A DNA stretch of 64,000 bases from Prochlorococcus sp. scB241_528N17 (GTDB lineage: Bacteria > Cyanobacteriota > Cyanobacteriia > PCC-6307 > Cyanobiaceae), in NCBI GenBank assembly GCA_000634735.1, contig JFLG01000077.1, forward strand, positions 1 to 64,000, written 5' to 3'. Of this stretch, positions 18,184 through 25,297 are shown piece by piece (the first letter of the stretch is position 1; each line of letters begins with the position of its first letter). Both the position numbers and the translations under genes were made by a program. Under the pieces are notes generated by a model. It had not been told where the DNA came from, searched no databases, and saw only the letters and a list, made by a program, of their open reading frames with translations.

Positions 18184-18535
18184 TATCCAATATTGTTACT
18201 GGGATTAGTTATATAAATTATGAGATTTAGGACGTAGTTAGCGGGTAAATTTAATGGCTTCAAAAGTAATAAAGCCATTCCTTGAGTCACATTAAATTCT
18301 TTATTTTTCATAAAAAAATAAGTCCCTTTTTTAATTATAAAAAGACTGTCAAATACAAACTAAAAATACTGAAAAAAAGATATATAAGCATTTATTGATT
18401 AAGGATTTTCAAGATATCTAATATCTAAAACTTATTTTAAAAATTTATAGATTTAGAGTTACTTGTTATTTTTTTTAACAAAAAAATTCACGTTATAATT
18501 TAATAATCACTACTAATTAATACTAAAAATACCCA
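18184..18535. other. 352-bp gap with a perfect hairpin and no gene
   Basis: No ORF of useful size was found. A perfect 8-bp stem with an 11-nt loop (AATGGCTT at 18253-18260, AAGCCATT at 18272-18279) lies about 70 bp after the DUF1651 stop. There is no T-run directly after it, so it may be a stabilising hairpin or part of an RNA rather than a terminator. A TATAAT box at 18494-18499 probably serves the small gene at 18536. Confidence 0.45.
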
Positions 18536-18685
18536 ATGAAAAACCTCATCTCAAGTAAAAGATCAAGAGCTTTATTTGGTATTGGAATAGTTGCTATAAG
18601 TATTGGATTAATATCAAAAAAAGTAATTAACTATCCAGCTGGAGGATGTATTAAAGGTACTCAAGAAATAACCTTTAATATCTAG
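18536..18685 (+). CDS. Small membrane protein (49 aa)
   Basis: MKNLISSKRSRALFGIG begins a 49-residue protein: a basic start, one hydrophobic helix (about 14-27), a basic patch and a short polar tail with one cysteine (PAGGCIKGTQ). TATAAT lies about 40 bp upstream. No family is recognised. It converges on the Trx-like gene that starts at 18711 (25-bp gap). Confidence 0.5.
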   Translation: MKNLISSKRSRALFGIGIVAISIGLISKKVINYPAGGCIKGTQEITFNI

Positions 18686-18710
18686 ATCCATTAATCATCT
18701 TACATTTTTC

Positions 18711-19100
18711 TTAATTCTTAAAACCAGTCAACTTTGATAACTCTTTTAGTGAAAGTACACCTAAAATTAGTTTTCCATTTATTTCCCATGTGGGGAACCC
18801 TTTAATTTTTTTATCAATGCATAATTGAGTTTGACTGTTTATGCCATCTTTTGCACATTCAACTACATTAAGTTCTCTATAAGCCTGTTTACCAAATAAT
18901 TCACTTTGATTAAGGCAATTAGGACACCAATATGCTGAATATTTAACTATACCATTATCTTTAAGGTACTTTGCCAATTCGATTGATTCCCTAGTACTTT
19001 CTGAGGTGACTATAAGTTCTCTCTGATTATTTAAGTGAGAGCTATCTACAAAACTTGGTAAAGTAAGGAAAGCTAGTAGTGGGATTAATAGGCGTTTCAT
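18711..19100 (-). CDS. Exported thioredoxin-like protein, VKOR-associated type
   Basis: A 129-residue protein with a signal peptide (LLIPLLAFLTLPSFVDS). The redox motif is CPNC in AYWCPNCLNQSELFGKQA, followed by the ECAKDGINSQTQLC and KIKGFPTWEING segments. This order matches the C-terminal thioredoxin-like domain that is usually fused to the vitamin K epoxide reductase domain in cyanobacteria. Here it stands alone, so it may act with a separate VKOR elsewhere or as a general oxidoreductase in the periplasm or lumen. Its start overlaps the stop of the next small gene (ATGA), so the two are translationally coupled. Confidence 0.85.
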   Translation of the reverse strand: MKRLLIPLLAFLTLPSFVDSSHLNNQRELIVTSESTRESIELAKYLKDNGIVKYSAYWCPNCLNQSELFGKQAYRELNVVECAKDGINSQTQLCIDKKIKGFPTWEINGKLILGVLSLKELSKLTGFKN

Positions 19101-19249
19101 TTATTTACTACTTTTCCTCCATATTTTCTGACTATCTTATCAAGCAAAATTCGTATATCTTTATTTTTAAGTTTCTCTATTTGCTGAAGATTTTCAAGAA
19201 GATCACATATTTGATCCTGTGTATTTTCATTTAATTTACTTACTGCCAT
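19097..19249 (-). CDS. Small helical protein (50 aa), coupled to the Trx-like gene
   Basis: MAVSKLNENTQDQICDLLEN starts a 50-residue, charged, helical protein with no membrane segment. Its TGA stop overlaps the ATG of the exported Trx-like gene by 4 bases, which argues that it is translated. A leucine-rich amphipathic stretch (IEKLKNKDIRILLDKIV) could be a small dimerisation or docking helix. I recognise no family. Confidence 0.6.
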   Translation of the reverse strand: MAVSKLNENTQDQICDLLENLQQIEKLKNKDIRILLDKIVRKYGGKVVNK

Positions 19250-19336
19250 TTATATTTAGAGTTATAGTCTAATTTTAAATCAAAAGTAAATTTACATACT
19301 TATTGTATTTATTTTTTTTTGTTGCTATTTTTTTAA

Positions 19337-19377
19337 AGCGGGCTAAGGTTCATATCTCCACGAGGATTTAGTCCGCT
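19337..19377. other. 9-bp hairpin with 23-nt loop
   Basis: AGCGGGCTA (19337-19345) pairs with TAGTCCGCT (19369-19377) with one G-U pair, around a 23-nt loop. GAATTTTT follows. It sits in the 265-bp space between two leftward genes (the 50-aa gene and the RHH gene) and is GC-rich for this genome. It is not a textbook terminator. It could be a small structured RNA. Confidence 0.4.
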
Positions 19378-19498
19378 GAATTTTTAAAGATTCAATTTAT
19401 TTTGGATCCTTCTTTAAGAAGTTGATTAGAAATATTCAAAAATATTTATCTCTGCTTAATTTCTAAATTCCATTGAAAAACATTCTCATATGAACATT

Positions 19499-19515
19499 AA
19501 TAGTGTGACACTATT
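19499..19515. promoter_or_regulatory. Palindromic AGTGTGACACT site at the 3' end of the RHH gene
   Basis: AATAGTGT-G-ACACTATT is an 8-bp inverted repeat around a single central base. It directly abuts the stop of the RHH gene, sharing one base with it. The same core AGTGTNACACT occurs twice in the RHH promoter. Confidence 0.6.
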
Positions 19516-19880
19516 TATTCAATAATATTGTTATTTCGCTTCATAACTTTCTTAAAATACTTAAACTCAATAAATTCATGCATCATCTTGATATCATCAG
19601 ATAATACTTTTTTATTAACTGCATATTCGTCCTCATTAAGTGAAGATCTATTGTTTTTAGAAAATGTTTCGCGATCACAAGAAAAGTTAATAAAATTGTT
19701 GTTATCATTATGATTTTGACCAGAAGATTCATTTAACACCCCTCGAGACCTCAAGGCTTCCTCAACCAATAAACCTGTAACTTTTGACTGACTAAACTCA
19801 TTAGCTGTGCACAATTTTTCAATAATTTCATGCACTTCTTCACTTGGCAAAAACCCAATTCTTTTCCTCGGAGAGGGCAT
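19515..19880 (-). CDS. RHH-type DNA-binding regulator
   Basis: A 121-residue protein whose N-terminus (RIGFLPSEEVHEIIEKLCTAN then SKVTGLLVEEAL) fits a ribbon-helix-helix domain of about 45 residues. The rest is Asn/Lys/Ser-rich with no clear fold, followed by a helical C-terminus. RHH repressors usually dimerise, bind short palindromes in their own promoter and control nearby genes. Here such palindromes are present on both sides of the gene. A solo antitoxin is possible, but no toxin is adjacent. Confidence 0.75.
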   Translation of the reverse strand: MPSPRKRIGFLPSEEVHEIIEKLCTANEFSQSKVTGLLVEEALRSRGVLNESSGQNHNDNNNFINFSCDRETFSKNNRSSLNEDEYAVNKKVLSDDIKMMHEFIEFKYFKKVMKRNNNIIE

Positions 19881-19894
19881 AATTAAAAAAAATT

Positions 19895-19927
19895 AGTGTA
19901 ACACTTGCACATTATAAGTGTTGCACT
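19895..19927. promoter_or_regulatory. Twin AGTGTNACACT operators in the RHH promoter
   Basis: Two sites lie upstream of the RHH start: AGTGTAACACT (19895-19905, a perfect 5-1-5 palindrome) and AGTGTTGCACT (19917-19927, one mismatch). Their centres are 22 bp apart, about two helical turns, so two RHH dimers would sit on the same face. They lie between the divergent RHH gene and the gene at 19957, so both could be controlled. Confidence 0.7.
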
Positions 19928-19956
19928 ATATTTGATTTAAGTCAACTAATTTTGCT

Positions 19957-20109
19957 ATGCATATTTTATTATTTCCTGTCGGATTTATTCTTTGGTATCT
20001 AGCTTATGAAGCAAAACCTATCATTAATGATGAAGTAACACTTAATTGGGAAGAAAAAAATACAATTAAAAGAAATAAACTTTTAAATATAATCAACGAA
20101 AGCTTTTAA
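19957..20109 (+). CDS. Small membrane-anchored protein (50 aa)
   Basis: It starts MHILLFPVGFILWYLAYEAK, a single N-terminal hydrophobic helix followed by a charged cytoplasmic tail of about 30 residues. It starts about 30 bp from the twin RHH operators, so it may be under their control. The stop overlaps the convergent gene at 20106 by 4 bp. No family is recognised. Confidence 0.55.
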   Translation: MHILLFPVGFILWYLAYEAKPIINDEVTLNWEEKNTIKRNKLLNIINESF

Positions 20110-20285
20110 AATTTTCTGTTAATCGATTTTGACCATTCCTTGTGCTTATTATCTAGATCTGAGATTAACTGTTTTTGATAAGTAAATTTGAGTTGATTTT
20201 CGTTAAGTGATTTTTTTGTGATAATCATCTCTTTAGAGAAAAAATAAGGAGTGTTATAACTACTAATTTTTTTTTTGACTTCCAT
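20106..20285 (-). CDS. Small basic hypothetical protein (59 aa)
   Basis: MEVKKKISSYNTPYFFSKEM begins a 59-residue basic soluble protein with a helical middle (NQLKFTYQKQLISDLDN). It is convergent with the gene at 19957, overlapping by 4 bp. It is Lys/Ser/Asn-rich and has no motif I recognise. Its reality rests on a clean ATG ORF in a row of similar genes, so confidence is modest. Confidence 0.4.
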   Translation of the reverse strand: MEVKKKISSYNTPYFFSKEMIITKKSLNENQLKFTYQKQLISDLDNKHKEWSKSINRKF

Positions 20286-20447
20286 TTAATAAATTCATCT
20301 ATTTTTTTTATATGACTTAAAAGATTATAGTCTCAATATTTTTATATTCTTTTTATATTTCCTTCATATGTGTTTTTAGCACGTTTGTAAAAAATATTAG
20401 TTTATTAAATAATAAAGGCTATATTTAAACAAAATATATTTTTTATC

Positions 20448-20621
20448 ATGAATTTAAAGGAGAGAGGGATTACTGTTGGAGATTTACTAATAATACTAAT
20501 AATAATAATCACATCTTCAATATTAATAAAATCATTTAACAAGGATAAGAAAACAACACTTAATTATAGTAATCAAGAGCAAGTTTCTTATGAGAAAAAT
20601 TACTATCAAACATTTATTTGA
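20448..20621 (+). CDS. Prepilin-like small membrane protein (57 aa)
   Basis: The N-terminus MNLKERGITVGDLLIILIII looks like a type IV prepilin start: a short basic leader, then G, then a hydrophobic helix with an acidic residue (Asp) five residues after the glycine, where pilins have Glu. A polar tail of about 27 residues follows. Pseudopilins are usually longer, so it may instead be a minor pilin-like or unrelated membrane peptide. No neighbouring pilus genes are present. Confidence 0.5.
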   Translation: MNLKERGITVGDLLIILIIIITSSILIKSFNKDKKTTLNYSNQEQVSYEKNYYQTFI

Positions 20622-20731
20622 GCAGCTTATATAAATTATTTATAAAACTACTAATTAATTCAATTAACTGTTAAGTATCTCTTATGTATATTTCAAGAAT
20701 TAGTAATTATCAAACAATGAGTTTATGAATT

Positions 20732-20908
20732 TTAAATATTTTGATGAAATGATTTAGAACTTTCCCATTTCAAGTTATCCTTTAAATCATTGATATTATT
20801 AGATATTGAAACTAAATTAACCATTTGAAGAATTTGATTTTTATTTAGCCTATTAATAACAATAAGTTTATTAAGCATTTCTAAAACAGATTCATCATTA
20901 ATATTCAT
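20732..20908 (-). CDS. Small helical hypothetical protein (58 aa)
   Basis: MNINDESVLEMLNKLIVINR begins a 58-residue amphipathic, Asn/Leu/Ile-rich protein without a membrane segment. It has the pattern of a small helical dimerisation domain (VLEMLNKLIVINRLNKNQILQ). It stands alone between rightward small genes. No family is recognised. Confidence 0.45.
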   Translation of the reverse strand: MNINDESVLEMLNKLIVINRLNKNQILQMVNLVSISNNINDLKDNLKWESSKSFHQNI

Positions 20909-21105
20909 TGTTTGTGTAAAAAACTATATTCCTTCAATTCAAATACTTTATATTATAAATTTAAAAATTTCTCTTAAAATTTCATTATATATTTTATGCT
21001 AAATATAAATAATATTTATAAAATCATCAAAAATAAAACTTTTACTTATAAGAGAATATCTTAAGCTCACTTTCTTATAAATTCGTTTATTGTAAAAAGA
21101 AAAAA

Positions 21106-21276
21106 ATGAAAAAAAACTCAAAGAAAGAATACCTTAATAGAGATGAAGTTAATGAAATGATTGAATCAGCTTTAAGAAGACATAATAGAAGATCTACAAT
21201 AATATCAAGCGTACTTGGCTGGATTCTGATAGGAGGTTATTCGTTTGGACTTTTTCAAGCAGTTCAAAATGTCTGA
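21106..21276 (+). CDS. Small membrane protein with basic N-terminus (56 aa)
   Basis: The first 30 residues are strongly charged (KKNSKKEYLNRDEVNEMIES), then a hydrophobic helix (IISSVLGWILIGGYSFGLF) closes the protein. This tail-anchored layout suggests a thylakoid or plasma membrane protein with its N-terminus in the cytoplasm. It is 24 bp from the next rightward gene. Confidence 0.55.
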   Translation: MKKNSKKEYLNRDEVNEMIESALRRHNRRSTIISSVLGWILIGGYSFGLFQAVQNV

Positions 21277-21300
21277 TTAATCTTTTTTTTAAATTAGAAC

Positions 21301-21561
21301 TTGCTAGATGATAGATTAATAAAAGACAAATTATTTATCATGAGGGAATATATTGAGGCAAATCTTACAGTAATAAGAAAATATTTAAAAAAACGAAAAA
21401 AGTATACATCAAAATTAAATAACGTTTCGATAATGGAAGAATTCAAAGAATGGAGCAAAGATCCATTACCTAAGACAGAATCAATTTGGACCTTACCTGA
21501 CTTAACGAGAAATGAAAGATTTAAAAATTTTTGTCGCTCAATTAAGAAGGAAATAAGATAA
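21301..21561 (+). CDS. Basic hypothetical protein (73-86 aa)
   Basis: The frame is open from TTG 21301 (86 residues), but ATG 21340 (73 residues, MREYIEANLTVI) is the likelier start. It is basic and helical with an Arg/Lys-rich core (RKYLKKRKKYTSK) and the segment WSKDPLPKTESIWTLPDL. I recognise no family. It follows the 56-aa gene and converges on the 52-aa gene that starts at 21724. Confidence 0.5.
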   Translation: MLDDRLIKDKLFIMREYIEANLTVIRKYLKKRKKYTSKLNNVSIMEEFKEWSKDPLPKTESIWTLPDLTRNERFKNFCRSIKKEIR

Positions 21562-21565
21562 GTTT

Positions 21566-21724
21566 TTAACTACCTAGTTGTATATGATTTATCTTTAAGT
21601 AAAAATAACCCGCAAATCCAACTATATTCAAAATTACAACGAAAATCCAAGCTCCAATTGGCTGATTAGAATCAAATTTCTTTATCTTAACTTTTTCCTT
21701 TAGTCTTTCAATATATTTAGCCAT
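21566..21724 (-). CDS. Small membrane protein (52 aa)
   Basis: MAKYIERLKEKVKIKKFDSN starts this protein, followed by a hydrophobic helix (IGAWIFVVILNIVGFAGYF) and a short basic end. A basic amphipathic helix before a membrane helix suggests a membrane-bound peptide that binds acidic lipids or a partner. It is convergent with the gene at 21301 (4-bp gap). Confidence 0.5.
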   Translation of the reverse strand: MAKYIERLKEKVKIKKFDSNQPIGAWIFVVILNIVGFAGYFYLKINHIQLGS

Positions 21725-21943
21725 ATTTAAAAATATTAAAAAGAATATTTCTAATTATAGAGAGTTATTTTTAAGGAATCTTAAATGAAATAAAATTTCT
21801 TTTAATTCGAATTTTTATTTTCAAGCCTGTTAATGGGATATTTAATTAACTCCTTTTTGAGATTTTTTAAAAGTTTATTGTGATTCAAAATTGTAAATTT
21901 CCTAGTAAAAGAATAGTGCCATTTCATTGAATTAAAAAAAAAC

Positions 21944-21973
21944 TTGCTAATTCATTATTAATAAAATTATAAT
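21944..21973 (+). promoter_or_regulatory. Sigma-70-like promoter of the peroxiredoxin gene
   Basis: TTGCTA (21944-21949) and TATAAT (21968-21973), 18 bp apart, lie about 53 bp before the peroxiredoxin ATG at 22027. TATAAT is a consensus -10 box. The 302-bp gap 21725-22026 shows no gene. Confidence 0.55.
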
Positions 21974-22026
21974 ACTTATTACGGTCAATCAGACCATACA
22001 TAATTTAAATAAGGACAAATTTTTTC

Positions 22027-22611
22027 ATGAGCTTAAGAGTTGGCCAAGAAGCACCAGATTTTAGTGCTACAGCAGTATATGATCAAGAGTTTAAAGAGAT
22101 TACACTTTCAGGTCTAAGAGGTAAATGGGTTGTTCTATTCTTTTACCCACTAGATTTTACATTTGTATGTCCAACTGAAATCACTGCATTTAGTGATAGA
22201 TACCAAGATTTCTCGGAAATTAATACGGAAATACTTGGGGTATCAGTTGATAGCAAACACTGTCATTTGGCTTGGATACAAACTCCAAGAAATGAAGGTG
22301 GTATTGGTGATATTAACTATCCGTTAGTTTCTGACTTAAAAAGAGAAATTTGCCAGGCATACAATGTTCTAAATGATGATGGAGAGGCTGATAGAGGTTT
22401 ATTTCTTATCAATCCTGAAGGAGTAGTCATGCATACGACTGTCAACAAGGCTCCTGTAGGTAGAAATGTTGATGAAACGTTAAGAATTCTTCAAGGTTAT
22501 CAATACGTTGCAGCAAACCCAGATGAAGTATGTCCAGCAAACTGGACCCCCGGGGAGAAAACAATGTTAGAGGACCCCAAGGGTAGTAAAGAATATTTTT
22601 CTGCGCTATAG
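22027..22611 (+). CDS. 2-Cys peroxiredoxin (typical, AhpC/Prx1 type)
   Basis: It reduces peroxides using the peroxidatic cysteine in [13 protein letters not shown] and the resolving cysteine in [11 protein letters not shown]. The 194 residues are normal. It has both GGIG and the C-terminal EYF motif, features of the eukaryote-like, peroxide-sensitive (floodgate) type known from plants and cyanobacteria. It has its own promoter, with a terminator hairpin 71 bp after the stop inside the convergent gene. Confidence 0.96.
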   Translation: MSLRVGQEAPDFSATAVYDQEFKEITLSGLRGKWVVLFFYPLDFTFVCPTEITAFSDRYQDFSEINTEILGVSVDSKHCHLAWIQTPRNEGGIGDINYPLVSDLKREICQAYNVLNDDGEADRGLFLINPEGVVMHTTVNKAPVGRNVDETLRILQGYQYVAANPDEVCPANWTPGEKTMLEDPKGSKEYFSAL

Positions 22612-22626
22612 ACTAATTAGAAACAT

Positions 22627-23379
22627 TTAAATAAGTATTGAGTAGTAAATAATTATAAAAAAATAAAAAATAAATATATTCAAAAAGGGGATAACATCCC
22701 CTTTTTGAGGTTTGGGCACGATCCAATCGCTCAAATTAGTTTTATATGATAAGAAAGACCAAGTATAAAAAGAAATTTCAATGGCAACTAGGATAAAAAT
22801 ATTAATTAAATTTAAGTCATTTAAACCAAAATATCTATAAATATAAAACTGATCATCAACACTAATATTATTAATTTGAAGATGCCAAATATAGAGAGAA
22901 ATCAAAATAAAATTTACCAATATTATTTTTTTTAAAATAAACCTAGATTTCTTAAAAATTAATAGGATAGAAATTAAAAATATAAAAAAACTTAACAGTA
23001 TAATATTCGGTTTTGGTACATTAATTCCTTCAAGAAATAAGTTAAATATAAGATCAAAATTTATATATATGTAATGAGCTATTAAGTAAGAGAGAAATAT
23101 TAAATTTATTGCTACTAAGAATAATAATCTTTTTCCTTTAATTATTTTTATACTATGAATTTTATTCTTAGAAAAATTATAGTAAGTAAAGTTTTTTAAA
23201 GAGTTTACATACACCAAAGATGGACATATTGCACCGCTCAAATAGTAAAGGATTGAATAAAAGGAAATATCATTAATATAGAGTGAATACAAATTAAACC
23301 ATTGTTTTTGTACAAATGGAAGAATAAGTAAGAATGAAAGTGTAACTAATAACTTCGTTGTACTGTTTTTAATTATCAA
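22627..23379 (-). CDS. Multispanning membrane protein, unknown function
   Basis: A 250-residue protein with about six or seven hydrophobic segments. It lies 32 bp after the FtsH-like gene on the same strand, so the two are probably co-transcribed. I recognise no transporter motif. The C-terminal half has a YFGLNDLNLINIF region and the QKGDVIPFL stretch, which at the DNA level forms the perfect hairpin serving the peroxiredoxin. It could be a partner of the degenerate FtsH-like protein, but that is inference from position only. Confidence 0.75.
   Translation of the reverse strand: MIIKNSTTKLLVTLSFLLILPFVQKQWFNLYSLYINDISFYSILYYLSGAICPSLVYVNSLKNFTYYNFSKNKIHSIKIIKGKRLLFLVAINLIFLSYLIAHYIYINFDLIFNLFLEGINVPKPNIILLSFFIFLISILLIFKKSRFILKKIILVNFILISLYIWHLQINNISVDDQFYIYRYFGLNDLNLINIFILVAIEISFYTWSFLSYKTNLSDWIVPKPQKGDVIPFLNIFIFYFFIIIYYSILI
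22682..22706. terminator. Perfect hairpin terminator inside the convergent membrane-protein gene
   Basis: AAAAAGGGGAT (22682-22692), a 3-nt loop AAC, and ATCCCCTTTTT (22696-22706) form an 11-bp perfect stem ending in T5. On the plus strand this is a rho-independent-like end for the peroxiredoxin transcript, 71 bp after the stop. Because it is symmetric it could also act on the opposite strand, where it lies in coding sequence. Confidence 0.75.
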
Positions 23380-23411
23380 GAAAATATTTTTTTTAATTTA
23401 AAGCAATTAAA

Positions 23412-25166
23412 TCAAACTTTCAACAATTTAGAAGCTGTTAATTTAAAAACTTTTTTATCAATAGTTTCTTGATTTAAAAGTATATCAACTAATTTATCTA
23501 GTAAGACTCTATTTTTTTTCAATATTTTTATTGAATTATTTAATGAAATTTTGGAAATATTTATGATTTCATTATCTATTTTAGAACTGGTATTTTCAGC
23601 TATGAGAGGCTTTCTTCTAAATAATCCATCTCCTAAATACATTTCATTATTATCAGAATCCATTGAAATTGGACCAATAATTGAAAACCCATATTTTGTA
23701 ACCATTTCCCTTACGATATTTGTCGCATAAGAGATATCATTTACGGAGCATTGTGTAATTTCACCTTCACCAAAAACTATCGTTTCTGCTGCTCTTCCGG
23801 CTAGAGCAATTTCAATTTTTGAAAATAATAATTTTTTTGAAATCAAGCCACTAGAAATTACTTCTTCGTCAGGGCATATTTTTGTATATCCTCCTATAGA
23901 TCCAGATCTAGGTAAAATAGTAATCTTATCAACTGATTCAATTCCATTTCTAACAGCAGATACAATTGCTCTACCTACTTCGTTATAAGCAATGATTTTT
24001 TTCATATTAGGAGAAGTTATTAATGAGCTTCTCAGGCCAATGGTAATTTTATCAAGAGCATTTTCTATATGAAGATCACTGATTAATTTAGATTCGTCTC
24101 TTGCACAGTGAATAGCACTCTCGTTCATCAAGTTTGCAAGATCTGCTCCTGAAAATCCAACTGTTCTAGAAGCCCAATATCCTAAGTCAACTTCGCTTGA
24201 AAGTGGTTTGGAAAGTGAGTGAACTGAAAGAATTTTTCTTCTTCCATCTAAATCTGGAAGCATAACTTCAATTTTCCTATCAAATCTACCTGGTCTTAAT
24301 AATGCTGCATCCAGAATATCTGGTCTATTTGTTGCTGCTAAAACAATAATCCCAGAATTATCAGCAAAACCATCTAATTCAGTAAGAAGCTGATTAAGGG
24401 TTTGTTCTCTTTCATCATTTCCACCTCCGATCCCAGACCCTCTTTGCCTACCAATGGAATCAATTTCATCAATGAAAATTATACAAGGAGATTTGTCCTT
24501 AGCCTTAGAGAACAGCTCACGTACTCGGCTTGCTCCAACACCAACAAAAAGTTCTACAAACTCTGATGCCGATATTGAGAGAAAAGGCACTCCTGATTCA
24601 CCAGCAATTGCTTTAGCTAATAATGTTTTACCTGTTCCTGGTGGGCCTATTAGAAGAACTCCCTTAGGAACTTTTGCTCCAAGATTTTCAAATTTCTTTG
24701 GTTCTTTCAAAAATGTTATTACCTCTTTTAACTCCTCAGCGGCTTCAGGGACGCCAGCTACATCATCGAATCTCGTTTCTACATCATCAATAGTTACAAA
24801 TTTAGCTTGATTTTTGGTAAAACCAAAAGCTCTGGAAGCCAATTTTGATGTACTCCTCAAGATTAAGACTATAGCTAATATGAAAATCAGGAAAAGACTT
24901 ATTGAGGCAAATGAATTGGCGGCTGAGGCTTCTTTTCTACTATTGTTAATAGTTAGATCTATCTTATTTTCAGTAGCCTTTTCAAGGATTAGTTGATCGT
25001 TGTAAAGGATAGGTATTTTAAATTTATCCCCATTTTTATACAGAACATCAATTTCTCTCTGCCTAGGATAGAAAAATATTGATTCTATTTTCCCTGTTTC
25101 TATATCTTCTAGAAGATCCGAATAACTTGATTTAGAATCTGAATATGAGAATTTTGATCTAAACAC
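23412..25166 (-). CDS. FtsH-like AAA protein without the zinc-binding histidines
   Basis: A 584-residue FtsH homologue: one transmembrane segment (about 84-104), an AAA domain with Walker A GPPGTGKT (174-181), Walker B IIFIDEID (229-236) and SRH region, then the peptidase-like domain. The zinc motif HExGH reads NEVGR (395-399), so both histidines are lost, although D477 (third ligand) and E396 remain. It cannot be an active metalloprotease but should still bind and hydrolyse ATP. The start is a GTG (25166), with an in-frame stop three codons upstream, so the usual first membrane helix is also missing. It is divergent from rpmF and lies upstream of a membrane-protein gene. Compare the FtsHi pseudoproteases of plastids. 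Confidence 0.9.
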   Translation of the reverse strand: MFRSKFSYSDSKSSYSDLLEDIETGKIESIFFYPRQREIDVLYKNGDKFKIPILYNDQLILEKATENKIDLTINNSRKEASAANSFASISLFLIFILAIVLILRSTSKLASRAFGFTKNQAKFVTIDDVETRFDDVAGVPEAAEELKEVITFLKEPKKFENLGAKVPKGVLLIGPPGTGKTLLAKAIAGESGVPFLSISASEFVELFVGVGASRVRELFSKAKDKSPCIIFIDEIDSIGRQRGSGIGGGNDEREQTLNQLLTELDGFADNSGIIVLAATNRPDILDAALLRPGRFDRKIEVMLPDLDGRRKILSVHSLSKPLSSEVDLGYWASRTVGFSGADLANLMNESAIHCARDESKLISDLHIENALDKITIGLRSSLITSPNMKKIIAYNEVGRAIVSAVRNGIESVDKITILPRSGSIGGYTKICPDEEVISSGLISKKLLFSKIEIALAGRAAETIVFGEGEITQCSVNDISYATNIVREMVTKYGFSIIGPISMDSDNNEMYLGDGLFRRKPLIAENTSSKIDNEIINISKISLNNSIKILKKNRVLLDKLVDILLNQETIDKKVFKLTASKLLKV

Positions 25167-25297
25167 TAATCTTTATAAGTGATTAATAAAGCATATATGC
25201 TTATTAAAAAAATTGACGTATATAAACAAAATATACTCAAAAGTTTTGGAGATAACCAGTTAAAGGTTATATTATTATATGAAAATAAAGAAACAGA

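Noticed and set aside
19515..20109. Toxin-antitoxin pair (RHH gene plus 19957 gene)
   Set aside because: The 19957 product is a single-helix membrane peptide and the genes are divergent rather than overlapping in one direction. There is no known toxin motif, so only an operator-controlled pair is claimed.
24454..24810. Rightward 118-codon ORF opposite the FtsH-like gene
   Set aside because: It lies over the Walker A and Walker B regions of the FtsH-like gene, which are clearly coding on the minus strand.
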